A stretch of 49,065 nucleotides of DNA from Mesorhizobium tamadayense (GCF_003863365.1 NZ_RQXT01000054.1:1-49065), one strand, 5' to 3'; positions 1 through 8,793 are shown, counted from the stretch's first letter. The notes: generated by a model not told the origin, from the letters alone. Numbers and translations: made by a program.

Positions 1-138
1 GGGAGCCTTGGCGGCATAAAGCCTTGCGGGGGGCGGCTGCTTTGTTGACTTGCGGTGAGCCACTGGGAATCCGAAGATGAGACCATAGGTGTCTGCGAGG
101 ACGTTCCGGGTCGTCTCGCTCGACAGCCGTGCCGGCAT
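1..138 (-). CDS. possible 5' end of an unidentified CDS, cut by the window edge
   Basis: An ATG at 138 (minus strand) opens 46 codons that run without a stop to the window edge. A GGAGGA purine run lies about 12-14 bases upstream. The product begins MPARLSSETTRNVL and I do not recognise it. It lies downstream of soxG in the same direction, so it could be the last gene of the sarcosine oxidase operon, where folate or one-carbon genes often sit. In such GC-rich DNA, 46 open codons are weak evidence, and this could be chance. Confidence 0.25.
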   Translation of the reverse strand, partial: MPARLSSETTRNVLADTYGLIFGFPVAHRKSTKQPPPARLYAAKAP

Positions 139-218
139 GGACGGGGACGTCTCCTCCGCTTTTGCGGCGGCACTCGGCCAGGCTTCGAAGCGAGACAACG
201 CTCAGGTGGGACGGCCGA

Positions 219-734
219 TCATTTGATCTGAATATCGCGTGACACGGCAATATCCGCCAGCCAATCGACCAGGCTTTGCGCAAAGCTGCGCGGCGCAAAA
301 ATATCGCAGGCTTCGGTCCCGGTACGCAAGACGAGCACCGGCACGTGATGGAAACCGGTCTGCAACGCGCTCCCCGGCCTCGCCTGCGGTGAATCCCAGT
401 CGATCGCCACACAGGCCTTCAGAACGTCGAAGGTGTGCGGCCCGCTCAGCTTGAGCCGCATCCTGCCTTCGCCGAGCGACAGCGAACAGCCAAGGGCGGG
501 ATCGATCGACCAGCTCGGCTTCGGTCCGTCCTCCGTGATCAGCCAGAACCGGCGCGGCGCGACACGAACCGCAAGCCATCCGCCGACGGGCACGGCCTCG
601 CCGAAGGCCGATGGCAGGGCGGCACCCAATTGGCGCGACAGCTCGGCCTCGCAAGCCGCTTGCGTCTCGGGCCAACCCTCGACCTGGACGATCGTGCAAG
701 TCTCGACGGATACCGCAAAGCCGCATTCAGCCAT
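219..734 (-). CDS. soxG: sarcosine oxidase gamma subunit
   Basis: A 171-residue protein matching the SoxG family in size and layout. Conserved-looking stretches are RFWLITEDG, SLGEGRMRLKLSGPHTFDVLKACVAIDW and the C-terminal RSFAQSLVDWL. SoxG is the small subunit of the cytoplasmic heterotetrameric (alpha-beta-gamma-delta) sarcosine oxidase, which demethylates sarcosine to glycine and passes the methyl carbon to tetrahydrofolate. The start overlaps the end of soxA by 8 bases, indicating translational coupling. It is the last certain gene of the operon. Confidence 0.9.
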   Translation of the reverse strand: MAECGFAVSVETCTIVQVEGWPETQAACEAELSRQLGAALPSAFGEAVPVGGWLAVRVAPRRFWLITEDGPKPSWSIDPALGCSLSLGEGRMRLKLSGPHTFDVLKACVAIDWDSPQARPGSALQTGFHHVPVLVLRTGTEACDIFAPRSFAQSLVDWLADIAVSRDIQIK

Positions 735-3669
735 GGAGCCGCTCTCCCTGCGGATCGAGAAAGACCGGCGAGACGACGCGGGCGCGGACAGCCTCGTTCT
801 TCATCATGTGGACCGCCACCACTTCGTCCCCCATCGCGACATCGCCGGCAAGCAGCGCAAGGCCGACATAGGCTCCCAGCGTCGGGCTGTAGGTGACCGA
901 GGTGATGCGGCCGCAGCCATGCCCCTTCAAGGTTTCGCCTTGCTTGAAAAGAACGGCGCCGCCGCTCAGGCGCGCGTCCGCCTCCACGCATGTCAGCCCG
1001 ACCAGGCGCTGCCGGTCCTGCTCGGCGAGAGCAGGGCGGCGGCGAAGCACGTCGCCGACGAAACCGGAGCGCTTTCCAACCATGCGGCCAAGCCCGAGAT
1101 CGTCGAGCGTCGTGCGGCCGTCGATTTCCGGGCCGGCAACATGGCCCTTCTCGACACGCAGCGCGCCGAGCGCCTCGACCCCGTAAGGCCTGAGCCCGAA
1201 CGGCTGCCCGGCCTCGATCAGCCTGCGCCAGGCGGCTTCGCCGGCGCTCGCGCCGACATAGACCTCGTAGGCCCGCTCGCCGGAATAGCTCAGCCGGATG
1301 ACACGCAGCGCGCGGCCGTCGAACTCTCCTCCAATGAGGCCCATATGCGGTAGAGCCTCGTTGGATACGTCCAAGGTCGGGAAAGCGGCGGCGAGAACCT
1401 CCCGGCTCCTCGGCCCGGCGACCGACATCGCCGCCCATTCGTCCGTCACGGAGGTCACGGCGACACGCAAGTCCGGCCAGGCCGTGTCGAGCAGGAATTC
1501 CAGCCGCGACAGCACGTTGGCCGCCTTGGCGGTCGACGTGGTCATGAAGAAACGGTGCTCGCCAAGCCTCGTTGTGGTGCCGTCGTCGAGGACGACGCCG
1601 TCGTCACGCAGCATGACGCCGTAGCGGGCGCGGCCGACCGGCAGCTTGACGAAGCCGTTCGCGTAGACCCGGTCGAACAGCGTCGCGGCATCGGGGCCCT
1701 GAACGTCGATCTTGCCCAGGGTCGAGATGTCCATCAGCCCGGCGGCCTCGCGCACGAAACGCATCTCCGCGACATAGGCCTCGTTCACGTCCCGGCCGGC
1801 GCCGCGGTAGAAATACGGCCGCATCCAGAGGCCGACTTCCAGCATGTCGGCGCCGTTGGCGATGTGCCAGTCATGCATCGGCGTGCGGCGGGTCGGCTTG
1901 AGATGATGGCCGACTGCGCGCCCGGCGAGCGCGCCGATCGCCACCGGCGTATAAGGCGGCCGGAAAGTGGTCGTACCCGTCTCGGGAATGGTTGCGCCGC
2001 GCAGCGCCGCCATGGCCGAGAGCGCCGGAAAATTGCTGGTCTTGCCCTGGTCCGTCCCCATGCCGAGCGTGGTGTAGCGCTTCAGATGCTCGACCGATTG
2101 GTAGCCCTCGCGATGGGCGAGCGCGATGTCGCCGGTGGTGACGTCCATCTGGAAGTCGACGAAGGCCTTGCCACGCGCCGGCGGGACACCACGGAACGCG
2201 GCCGCGGGCAGATCCGTGGATTGGAATTGGAGAGCGGCCGGGACCGGCTTCGTCTTTCCACAATATGCGGCCGCCTCGATGCCGGCGCGATGGCCGGTCT
2301 CGATCGCTTCCGCCGTGGTGTAGCCGCCGACCACGGAACCGGCGCCGAACTGACCGCCTGCCAAGGGACCGGGAGCGAAGCCGTCGATATCCTCGCGATA
2401 CACCGGCTTGACGCCAAGATGGGAGGTGAGATGGACAGTCGGCGACCAGCCGCCGGAAACACAGACCAGGTCGCAGTCGACCTCGGTCTCCGCGCCCGAT
2501 CCGGCAAGCCTGGCCGCGTTGAGCGCCCGGCCGCCACGCAGATCGGCAATGTGCGTGCCGGGGCGAACGGCAATCCCTAAGCGCAAGGCTTCCGCCTGCA
2601 GGGCAGGCGCAAGCGTCGCCCGCAGATCCGCGACCGTGACCTGCGCCCCCGCCGCAGCGAGATCGAAGGCCGTGCGCCAGGCACCGTCATTCGTCGTGGT
2701 GACCACGGCCCTTCTTCCGGGCAGGACGGCGAAGCGGTTGACATAGGTCCTGACCGCCGACGCGAGCATCACGCCGGGCCGATCGTTGTTCGAGAACACC
2801 AAAGGCCGCTCGATGGCGCCAGGGGCAAAGACGATCGCGCCGGCGCGCAGGATCGTGAACGCCTGGCGGACCCGGCCGGAGGCTTGCGCATGGTCTCGCC
2901 GCTCGACAAGGCCCAGCACCTGGCCATCGTAAATGCCGACGGCGGTTGTCCGCGCCATGAGGTCGACGTTCCCCAAACCCCTCAGTTCGATCCCCAATGC
3001 CTCGAGCCAGGCGTTGGCCTCCGAACCGGGACGTTCGGACAGAAGCTGTCCGCCGAAGCGAAAATCCTGCTCGATCAGCGCCACCCTGGCGCCGGCGTTC
3101 GCCGCGGCGCGCGCGGCGGACAGACCCGCCGGTCCGCCGCCGACAATGGCGACGTCCGCGAAGGCGTGGCGAAGCTCGTAACGGTCGGGGTCCGGTTCCA
3201 TGCCGGCCTTGCCGAGCCCCGCCGCCCTGCGGATGAAATGCTCGTAGAACATCCAGGCGCGGCGGGTCGGCCCCATGAAGGTCTTGTAGTAGAAGCCCGC
3301 GGAAAGGAACGGCGCGAACAGGCCGTTGACGCTCTGCAGGTCGAAGGCGAGCGAAGGCCAGCGGTTCTGGCTCTCGGCGATCATGCCGTCGCCGAGTTCC
3401 AGCATCGTCGCAGGCAGGTTCGGCTCGCGCCGCCCGCCGGTCCCAAGTGTCACCAGCGCATTGGGCTCCTCGGCTCCGGCCGAGAAGATGCCGCGCGGCC
3501 TGTGGTATTTGAAGCTGCGGCCGACGAGCGACACGCCGTTGGCAAGCAGCGCGGAAGCGAGCGTGTCGCCCTGGAAACCGGCCAGCTTGCTGCCGTCGAA
3601 GCTGAATTCGAGCGGCCGGCCCCGATCGATGCGGCCGCCCTTGGCCAGCCGTTTGGAGTTGGAATTCAT
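727..3669 (-). CDS. soxA: sarcosine oxidase alpha subunit
   Basis: About 980 residues, the usual SoxA length. The N-terminus has the BFD/ferredoxin-like region (LAGFQGDTLASALLANG and RSFKYHRPRGIFSAG). A dinucleotide-binding motif, VAIVGGGPAGLSAARAAANA, follows around residue 170. The C-terminal third is a GcvT-like folate-binding domain (LSYSGERAYEVYV). The open frame extends 38 codons further upstream, but I chose the ATG at 3669 because it overlaps the soxD stop as ATGA and begins MNSNSKRLAKGG, a normal SoxA start. The subunit holds the NAD and folate sites that turn the released methyl group into 5,10-methylene-THF. Confidence 0.95.
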   Translation of the reverse strand: MNSNSKRLAKGGRIDRGRPLEFSFDGSKLAGFQGDTLASALLANGVSLVGRSFKYHRPRGIFSAGAEEPNALVTLGTGGRREPNLPATMLELGDGMIAESQNRWPSLAFDLQSVNGLFAPFLSAGFYYKTFMGPTRRAWMFYEHFIRRAAGLGKAGMEPDPDRYELRHAFADVAIVGGGPAGLSAARAAANAGARVALIEQDFRFGGQLLSERPGSEANAWLEALGIELRGLGNVDLMARTTAVGIYDGQVLGLVERRDHAQASGRVRQAFTILRAGAIVFAPGAIERPLVFSNNDRPGVMLASAVRTYVNRFAVLPGRRAVVTTTNDGAWRTAFDLAAAGAQVTVADLRATLAPALQAEALRLGIAVRPGTHIADLRGGRALNAARLAGSGAETEVDCDLVCVSGGWSPTVHLTSHLGVKPVYREDIDGFAPGPLAGGQFGAGSVVGGYTTAEAIETGHRAGIEAAAYCGKTKPVPAALQFQSTDLPAAAFRGVPPARGKAFVDFQMDVTTGDIALAHREGYQSVEHLKRYTTLGMGTDQGKTSNFPALSAMAALRGATIPETGTTTFRPPYTPVAIGALAGRAVGHHLKPTRRTPMHDWHIANGADMLEVGLWMRPYFYRGAGRDVNEAYVAEMRFVREAAGLMDISTLGKIDVQGPDAATLFDRVYANGFVKLPVGRARYGVMLRDDGVVLDDGTTTRLGEHRFFMTTSTAKAANVLSRLEFLLDTAWPDLRVAVTSVTDEWAAMSVAGPRSREVLAAAFPTLDVSNEALPHMGLIGGEFDGRALRVIRLSYSGERAYEVYVGASAGEAAWRRLIEAGQPFGLRPYGVEALGALRVEKGHVAGPEIDGRTTLDDLGLGRMVGKRSGFVGDVLRRRPALAEQDRQRLVGLTCVEADARLSGGAVLFKQGETLKGHGCGRITSVTYSPTLGAYVGLALLAGDVAMGDEVVAVHMMKNEAVRARVVSPVFLDPQGERLHG

Positions 3670-3947
3670 TGCGCCGATTTCCTGGGAGCCGGTTTCCTGG
3701 CGAGAGCGACCGAGGCGATTGAATGGGTACGTGTGTCGCGCTCCACGATCAGCCACTGCCGGCAGCCGAGGACGTGCTGCCAATGTTCCCTGTGCGATCC
3801 AGCCGGGTTCCTTCGGACGAAGACGTAGCGGTACCAGGCTTCGAAATCCGGATCGTCGTGGGCGGGGCGGATAATTGAGGCGTCGCCGCCATAACGGAAC
3901 TCGTCATGGTCGCGCGGACCGCAGCACGGACAGTCGATGCGCAGCAT
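3666..3947 (-). CDS. soxD: sarcosine oxidase delta subunit
   Basis: A 93-residue protein beginning MLRIDCPCCGPRDHDEF, the SoxD signature; the Cys pair with a following His belongs to its zinc site. A conserved REHWQHVLGCRQWL segment follows, as expected for the family. It lies 13 bases after soxB and overlaps soxA by 4 bases, so the canonical soxBDAG order is preserved. SoxD is a small structural subunit of the cytoplasmic enzyme complex. Confidence 0.95.
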   Translation of the reverse strand: MLRIDCPCCGPRDHDEFRYGGDASIIRPAHDDPDFEAWYRYVFVRRNPAGSHREHWQHVLGCRQWLIVERDTRTHSIASVALARKPAPRKSAQ

Positions 3948-3960
3948 GTCTCGGCGCTCC

Positions 3961-5217
3961 CTATTGTAGCCACGCGAACGGGCCGACGCCGGCCTCGTCG
4001 AGCGTGCGGCCCGTGCGGAAGCGGTCGAGGCTGAAGGCGGCGTTGAGCGGATGCGGCCTGCCGGTAGCGATCGTATGCGCGAAGCACCAGCCGGACGCCG
4101 GCGTTGCCTTGAAGCCGCCGTAGCACCAGCCGCCGTTGAGATAGAGCCCGTCGACCGGGGTTGGGCAGATGATCGGGCTCGCGTCGGGCGTCATATCCAT
4201 CACGCCGCCCCAATGGCGCAGCAGCCTGACCCGAGAGATGCAAGGCATCAGCGCGATCGCCGCTTCGGCGACCTCGCGCACGACGCCGAGATTGCCGCGC
4301 TGGGCATAGGAATTGTAGCCGTCGAGATTGCCGCCGAAGACCAGCCCGCCCTTGTCGGACTGGCTGACGTAGAAATGATCGGCCCCGTAGGCGACGACCT
4401 GGTCGACCATCGGTTTGAGCGGCTCGGTCACGAAGGCCTGCAACACGTGGCTCTCGATCGGTAGTTCCAGGCCCGCTTTGTGGCCAAGCACCGAGGTATG
4501 TCCCGCGACGGCCAGGCCGACCTTGCCGGCGGCGATCAGGCCCTTGGCCGTCTCGACGCCGACGATTCTTTCGCCCTCGTGCAGGAAGCCCGTCACCTCG
4601 CAATTCTGGATGATATCGACGCCGTGGCCGTCCGCGGCACGGGCGTAACCCCAGGCGACCGCATCGTGGCGGGCTGTGCCGGCGCGGCCCTGCAGGATCG
4701 CGCCATGGATCGGGAAGCGCGCGGTTTCGGAATAGTCCAGATAGGGCACCAGGTGCCGCACGTCGTCGCGGCTCAGGATATCGGCGTCGATGCCGTTCAG
4801 CCGCATGACGTTGGCGCGGTGGCTGAAAGAGTCGAGCTGGTCGGCCGAGTGCGCGGTGACGATCTGGCCCCGCTGCGAGAACATGACGTTGAAGTTCAGC
4901 GCATGCGTCAGGCCTTCCCACAGTTTCATCGAGAATTCGTAGAACTGGGTGTTGCCGTCGAGCAGGTAATTGGAGCGCACGATGGTCGTGTTGCGGCCGA
5001 CATTGCCGCCGCCGACATAGCCTTTCTCGAGCACCGCGACGTTGCGGATGCCGTGGTTCTCGGCGAGATAGAATGCCGTCGCCAGCCCATGGCCGCCGCC
5101 GCCGACGATGATGACGTCATAGGAGCGTTTCGGCTCCGGCGCGCGCCACGCGCGCTGCCAGTGCCTGTGGCCGGCGAGCCCGTTACGCAAAATGGAGAGG
5201 GCCGAATAGTGGCGCAT
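3961..5217 (-). CDS. soxB: sarcosine oxidase beta subunit
   Basis: A 418-residue flavoprotein beginning MRHYSALSILRNGLAGH, typical of SoxB. The FAD-binding Rossmann motif is at about residues 33-51 (YDVIIVGGGGHGLATAFYL). The stretch HGAILQGRAGTARHDAVAWG (171-190) is the region that carries the covalent FMN histidine in characterised enzymes; His184 or His171 would be the candidate. SoxB is the catalytic subunit oxidising the N-methyl group of sarcosine. It starts 16 bases after the upstream hydrolase gene, so the two hydrolases and sox form one transcription unit. Confidence 0.95.
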   Translation of the reverse strand: MRHYSALSILRNGLAGHRHWQRAWRAPEPKRSYDVIIVGGGGHGLATAFYLAENHGIRNVAVLEKGYVGGGNVGRNTTIVRSNYLLDGNTQFYEFSMKLWEGLTHALNFNVMFSQRGQIVTAHSADQLDSFSHRANVMRLNGIDADILSRDDVRHLVPYLDYSETARFPIHGAILQGRAGTARHDAVAWGYARAADGHGVDIIQNCEVTGFLHEGERIVGVETAKGLIAAGKVGLAVAGHTSVLGHKAGLELPIESHVLQAFVTEPLKPMVDQVVAYGADHFYVSQSDKGGLVFGGNLDGYNSYAQRGNLGVVREVAEAAIALMPCISRVRLLRHWGGVMDMTPDASPIICPTPVDGLYLNGGWCYGGFKATPASGWCFAHTIATGRPHPLNAAFSLDRFRTGRTLDEAGVGPFAWLQ

Positions 5218-5233
5218 CGGAGGCTTCTTGGTT

Positions 5234-6421
5234 CTATTTGACGAAGAGGCGGCGCGGGAAATCGCAGAAGGCTTCGACGCCGGTCTCAGTGATGCGGATC
5301 GATTCCGAAATGGCGATGCCCCAGTCTTCCAGCCAGAGACCCGGCATGAAGTGGATCGTCATGTTCGGCTCCAGAACCGTCTCGTCGATCGAGCGCAGCG
5401 AGATGGTCCGCTCGCCCCAGTCGGGCGGATAGCCTAGGCCGATGGAATAGCCGCAGCGCGAATCCTTGAAGAAGCCGTGCCGCTCGATGGCCTTCGTCCA
5501 TGCCGCGTGCACGTCGCGAGAACCGGCGCCGGGCCTGGCCACGGCAAGCGCTGCTTCGAGCCCCTCGACAACCACGTCCGCGGCCTTGCACATCTTCTCC
5601 GGCGGCGTGCCGAGATAGATCGTGCGCGTCAGCGGCACATGGTAGTGGTGCCGCACGCCGGCGATCTCGACCGTCGTGCCTGCCGGCGAGGCGAACGGAT
5701 CATCGCGCCAAGTCAGGTGCGGGCAGGAGGTGCCGACGCCGGTCGGCATCAGCGGCGCGATCGCCGCGTAGTCGCCGCCAAAGGCTTCGGTTCCGTGCGT
5801 GGCGGTCGCGAGAATTTCGGCGGCGGCATCGCATTGGCGAACGCCGGGCCCGATCACCTCGATCGCCCGCGCCATCGTCTTTTCGGCGATGCGGGCCGCC
5901 TGCCGCATCAGCCCGATCTCGGCCGCCGACTTCACCGCGCGGACCCAGTTGACTAGCGTGCCGGCATCGACGAAGCGCGCGTTGGGCAGTTCCGCCTTCA
6001 GGATCTCGAGCGACTTCGCGGTGAAATAGAAGGAATCTGCCTCCACGCCGATCCTTGCGCGCTCGAGGCCGCGCTCGCGCATAACTCGCGCCACGGCCTG
6101 CAGCGGGTGCTTCGCCTGCGACTGCACATGGTCGTCGGAATAGCCGACGATGTTTTCCTCCGGCAGGATCGTCGTCAGCCGCGCCCCGTTGACGTCCTGG
6201 CCGCGCCCGATCCAGATCGGAACCGCCGTGTCCAGTCCGACAAGCACGCCTTGGTGGACATAGAAGGACCAGCCGTCATAGCCGGTGAGGTAGTTGAGGT
6301 TGGCGGGCTCGGACACATAGAGCGCGTCGAGCCCGGCTTGCGCCATGCGCTCTTTGGTCTTGGCCAGCCTGGCGGCGAATTCCTCGCGCTCGAACGGGGT
6401 GTTGTTGCTGCCGAACCGCAT
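5234..6421 (-). CDS. doeA: M24-family ectoine hydrolase-like protein (DoeA/EutD type)
   Basis: A 395-residue protein starting MRFGSNNTPFEREEFAARL. An upstream extension of the frame lies inside the preceding gene and was rejected. Segments such as NLNYLTGYDGWSFYVHQGVL, PHLTW, GYSIGLGYPPDWGERT and the C-terminal PRRLFVK closely resemble DoeA/EutD, the ectoine ring-opening hydrolase, as I remember it. The usual M24 metal-binding aspartates are absent: Glu252 replaces the first and Pro263 the second. His235 sits in the creatinase/EutD His position. Ectoine hydrolase is the best family name. The fusion into a sarcosine oxidase operon and the lack of a DoeB deacetylase nearby leave the true substrate open; creatine-type or N-methylated substrates are alternatives. 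Confidence 0.75.
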   Translation of the reverse strand: MRFGSNNTPFEREEFAARLAKTKERMAQAGLDALYVSEPANLNYLTGYDGWSFYVHQGVLVGLDTAVPIWIGRGQDVNGARLTTILPEENIVGYSDDHVQSQAKHPLQAVARVMRERGLERARIGVEADSFYFTAKSLEILKAELPNARFVDAGTLVNWVRAVKSAAEIGLMRQAARIAEKTMARAIEVIGPGVRQCDAAAEILATATHGTEAFGGDYAAIAPLMPTGVGTSCPHLTWRDDPFASPAGTTVEIAGVRHHYHVPLTRTIYLGTPPEKMCKAADVVVEGLEAALAVARPGAGSRDVHAAWTKAIERHGFFKDSRCGYSIGLGYPPDWGERTISLRSIDETVLEPNMTIHFMPGLWLEDWGIAISESIRITETGVEAFCDFPRRLFVK

Positions 6422-6432
6422 CGCCGATTTCC

Positions 6433-7599
6433 TCAGCGAACGGTCACGCCCGACGGCGTCCTGGTGAGCACCTCGGCGCCCGAGGGACCCAGCAGGACCG
6501 CGTTGGACATGAAGAAATCGCCGCGTCCGGTGCCCATCAGCCAAGAGAGCACGTGGAAGCTCATGCCGGTCTTGAGCACGATGTCGCTGTCGCGGCGCAG
6601 CCCGGTCACCTTGTTGCCGCCCGTCCAGCTCGGCGGCACGCCGATGCCGACCACATAGCCGCAATGATGCCGGCGGTAATGCGAGAGGCCGGCACGGTCG
6701 ACCACGCCCTGCCAGGCCGCGTAGACGTCGCGGAACAGGACGCCGTCGCGCATCGCGCCGACGACAGCGGCAAAGGCGTCGGCCGTGAGCGCGGCCATCT
6801 CATAGGTCTCCTTCGCGGCGTGGCCGACATGGATCAGGCGGCCGAGAGGCGCATGGTAGCGGGCGACGCAGCCGGTCAACTCGAGGAAGACCGCTTCGCC
6901 CGCGCCGAACCGGTCGCTCGTCCAGGTCGTATGCTCTTCGCCGAGCCTGCGGGTGGAACGGATGAACGGACCGAAGCCGGGAAACGTGCCGCCCGCCTCG
7001 ATCATGGCACGCTCGGCTTCCGCCGCGACATGGCGCTCGCTGGCACCTTCCGCGATCGCTTCGATCGCCGCCCGCGCGCCGGCGTCGGACACCTTCGCCG
7101 TGGCCCGCATCAGGGCCTGCTCGGCCGGGCTCTTGACCATACGGATGTCGTCGATGACGCCCGAGGCGTCGACCCAGCGCGAGGCGGTCAGGCGCTGCTT
7201 CAGCGCCTCGGCGAGCCCGTGCGGCAGACCGGACGACCATGACTCGATGCCGACAGAGCCAAGCCTGCCCGAAAGCACGCGCCCCAGCAGATCGGCCACC
7301 GTCTCGCCGTCATGGTGTCCTTCGAAGCGCGCATTCCTGACCTGGTTGGCAATGGTCACCTTTTCCATTGCGCGCGTCAGAAGGATCATCTCGCCGTCGG
7401 CCGGGACGACCAGAACATGCGGCGCGAAGTAGCCCCAGTGATCGAGCCCGGTCAGATAGAAGATGTTCTCCGGCGCGGAGACCAGAAGGGTGTCGATACC
7501 GCGCCCGGCCATGGCATGCCGGACGGCATCGCGGCGCCGATCGAACTCCTCACTCTCGAAATAGGGCGCGATAGATTCGCCGCTGCTTTTGTCCAGCAC
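6433..7599 (-). CDS. second M24-family creatinase/DoeA-like hydrolase
   Basis: A 388-residue paralogue of the neighbouring DoeA-like protein with the same architecture: an N-terminal creatinase-like domain (residues 15-155) and a C-terminal pita-bread domain. It keeps the His position (His223 in EEHTTW) and the Glu (Glu240 in FLELTG), and again lacks the metal aspartates (AP replaces the second). The late glutamate seen in its neighbour (SESI) is Asn here (SNAV), so active-site chemistry may differ. It is the first gene of the operon, 11 bases before the next, and is transcribed divergently from ehuB. The exact reaction is unknown. Confidence 0.7.
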   Translation of the reverse strand: MLDKSSGESIAPYFESEEFDRRRDAVRHAMAGRGIDTLLVSAPENIFYLTGLDHWGYFAPHVLVVPADGEMILLTRAMEKVTIANQVRNARFEGHHDGETVADLLGRVLSGRLGSVGIESWSSGLPHGLAEALKQRLTASRWVDASGVIDDIRMVKSPAEQALMRATAKVSDAGARAAIEAIAEGASERHVAAEAERAMIEAGGTFPGFGPFIRSTRRLGEEHTTWTSDRFGAGEAVFLELTGCVARYHAPLGRLIHVGHAAKETYEMAALTADAFAAVVGAMRDGVLFRDVYAAWQGVVDRAGLSHYRRHHCGYVVGIGVPPSWTGGNKVTGLRRDSDIVLKTGMSFHVLSWLMGTGRGDFFMSNAVLLGPSGAEVLTRTPSGVTVR

Positions 7600-7845
7600 A
7601 TCTCCCCCTCCGGAGCCGATGCTCCGCAGCTTCAGTTTTTCGCCTTCGCTTGAGGCATGTTGTGTACAACTATCGCGAATATCGGTCTTGAATTTCGATC
7701 ATGTCAAGGATCTTTCGTTTTTGACCGAGCATTGATGTGCACATCTATTGAAATGCAGAGAAAAATCTGCAACCATACGTTCAAGCTGCTCAATGCCGAA
7801 AAAAGGGGTCGGATCAGGCGGCGGTTTCGCAACAATGGGAGCAAG
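7600..7845. promoter_or_regulatory. divergent promoter region with two GntR-like palindromes
   Basis: This 246-bp gap separates the two divergent operons. It is AT-richer than its surroundings. It contains GTTGTGTACAAC at 7659-7670 (perfect GTTGT/ACAAC inverted repeat) and GATGTGCACATC at 7734-7745 (perfect 12-bp palindrome). The two share the core TGTGYACA, with centres 75 bp apart. FadR/GntR-type regulators bind short palindromes of this kind, and a GntR/FCD gene ends the right-hand operon, so these are probable operators. That assignment is inference. ehuB has a GGGAG ribosome-binding site at 7837-7841. Confidence 0.55.
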
Positions 7846-8706
7846 ATGATGACGATCAGAATTTCGCGCCGCACTGTGGTTGGGCTCGGTGCCGGGCTAG
7901 TCATGTTGTCCGGCGCTGGAATCGCGCATGCCGAGTCGACGCTGGAGCGCGCCAAGAAGGACGGCTATATCCGCGTCGGCTTCGCCAACGAGGCGCCCTT
8001 CGGATACGCCACGCCCGACGGCAAGCTGACCGGCGAGGCGCCGGAAGTCGCCAAGGCGGTGCTGGCCAAGTTGGGCATCAAGCAGGTCGACGGCGTGCTG
8101 ACCGAATTCGGCTCGCTCATCCCGGGCCTCAAGGCCGGCCGCTTCGACATCATCGCCGCCGGCATGTTCATCACTCCGAAGCGCTGCGCCGAGATCAATT
8201 ACTCCGAGCCTTCCTACGGCATCGGCGAGGCCATGCTGGTGGCAAAAGGCAACCCGAAAGGCGTGAAGGATTTTTCGAGCATCAAGGACAATCCGGATCT
8301 CAAGCTTGCCGTGATGGCAGGCGCCGTCGAAGGCGGCTTCGCCAAGGATGCGGGCGTGGGCGCCGGGCAGATCGTGGCCCTGCCTGACCAGTCCAGCCTG
8401 GTCGCGGCCGTCCAGTCGGGCCGCGCCGACGCTGCCGCGTTGACGGCGCTTTCGATCGCCGACATGGCCAAGAAGGCGGACGGCGTCGAATCGACCAAGC
8501 CGTTCGGAGAGGTTAACGGCAAGTCGGTGAAGGGCCATGGCGGCTTTGGCTTCCGCAAGGAAGATACCGATCTGCTGGAGGCATTCAACGCTGAACTGAA
8601 GAAGTTCATCGGTTCGCCCGAGCATATCGCCCTGGTCGAGCCGCTCGGCTTCGGCAAGGATTATCTGCCCAACAAGACCACTGCGCAGCTCTGCAAGGGC
8701 GAATAA
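7846..8706 (+). CDS. ehuB: ectoine/hydroxyectoine-type ABC transporter substrate-binding protein
   Basis: About 286 residues. I chose the ATG at 7846 (a second ATG follows directly at 7849) because GGGAG lies just upstream and the product then starts with a signal peptide: RISRRT, a hydrophobic run, then a probable cut after GIAHA. The mature start STLERAKKDGYIRVGFANEA and the segments DGKLTGEAPEVAKAVLAKLG, GVLTEFGSLIPGLKAGRFD and KSVKGHGGFGFRKED match rhizobial EhuB as I recall it. It is the periplasmic binding protein that delivers a zwitterionic amino-acid-like solute to EhuCD. Ectoine is the default ligand by family; the local catabolic genes make a related solute possible. Confidence 0.85.
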   Translation: MMTIRISRRTVVGLGAGLVMLSGAGIAHAESTLERAKKDGYIRVGFANEAPFGYATPDGKLTGEAPEVAKAVLAKLGIKQVDGVLTEFGSLIPGLKAGRFDIIAAGMFITPKRCAEINYSEPSYGIGEAMLVAKGNPKGVKDFSSIKDNPDLKLAVMAGAVEGGFAKDAGVGAGQIVALPDQSSLVAAVQSGRADAAALTALSIADMAKKADGVESTKPFGEVNGKSVKGHGGFGFRKEDTDLLEAFNAELKKFIGSPEHIALVEPLGFGKDYLPNKTTAQLCKGE

Positions 8707-8719
8707 GTTCCCAACTGCT

Positions 8720-8749
8720 GGCGGCGCGAAAGCGCCGCCCTTTTTTCTT
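8720..8749 (+). terminator. intrinsic terminator/attenuator between ehuB and ehuC
   Basis: A perfect 8-bp GC stem (GGCGGCGC/GCGCCGCC) with a GAAA loop at 8720-8739 is followed by C and then TTTTTTCTT. It lies 13 bases after the ehuB stop and before the permease genes. A partly efficient terminator or 3' stabiliser here would give the usual excess of binding protein over membrane subunits. Confidence 0.85.
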
Positions 8750-8760
8750 AGGCCACCTTT

Positions 8761-8793
8761 TCTTAGGGAAGCGCATTCTTAGGGGAAGCGCAT
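8761..8793 (+). repeat. tandem duplication of the ehuC translation start region
   Basis: TCTTAGGGAAGCGCAT (8761-8776) is followed directly by TCTTAGGGGAAGCGCAT (8777-8793). The copies differ by one inserted G. In the second copy AT is completed to ATG, the ehuC start at 8792; in the first it reads ATT. ehuC therefore has two consecutive Shine-Dalgarno-like purine tracts, only the second spaced for use. Confidence 0.8.

Noticed and set aside
5234..7599. Calling the M24 pair creatinases because of the adjacent sarcosine oxidase
   Set aside because: The sequence stretches fit DoeA/EutD better than Pseudomonas creatinase as I recall it, so creatinase is kept only as a functional alternative.
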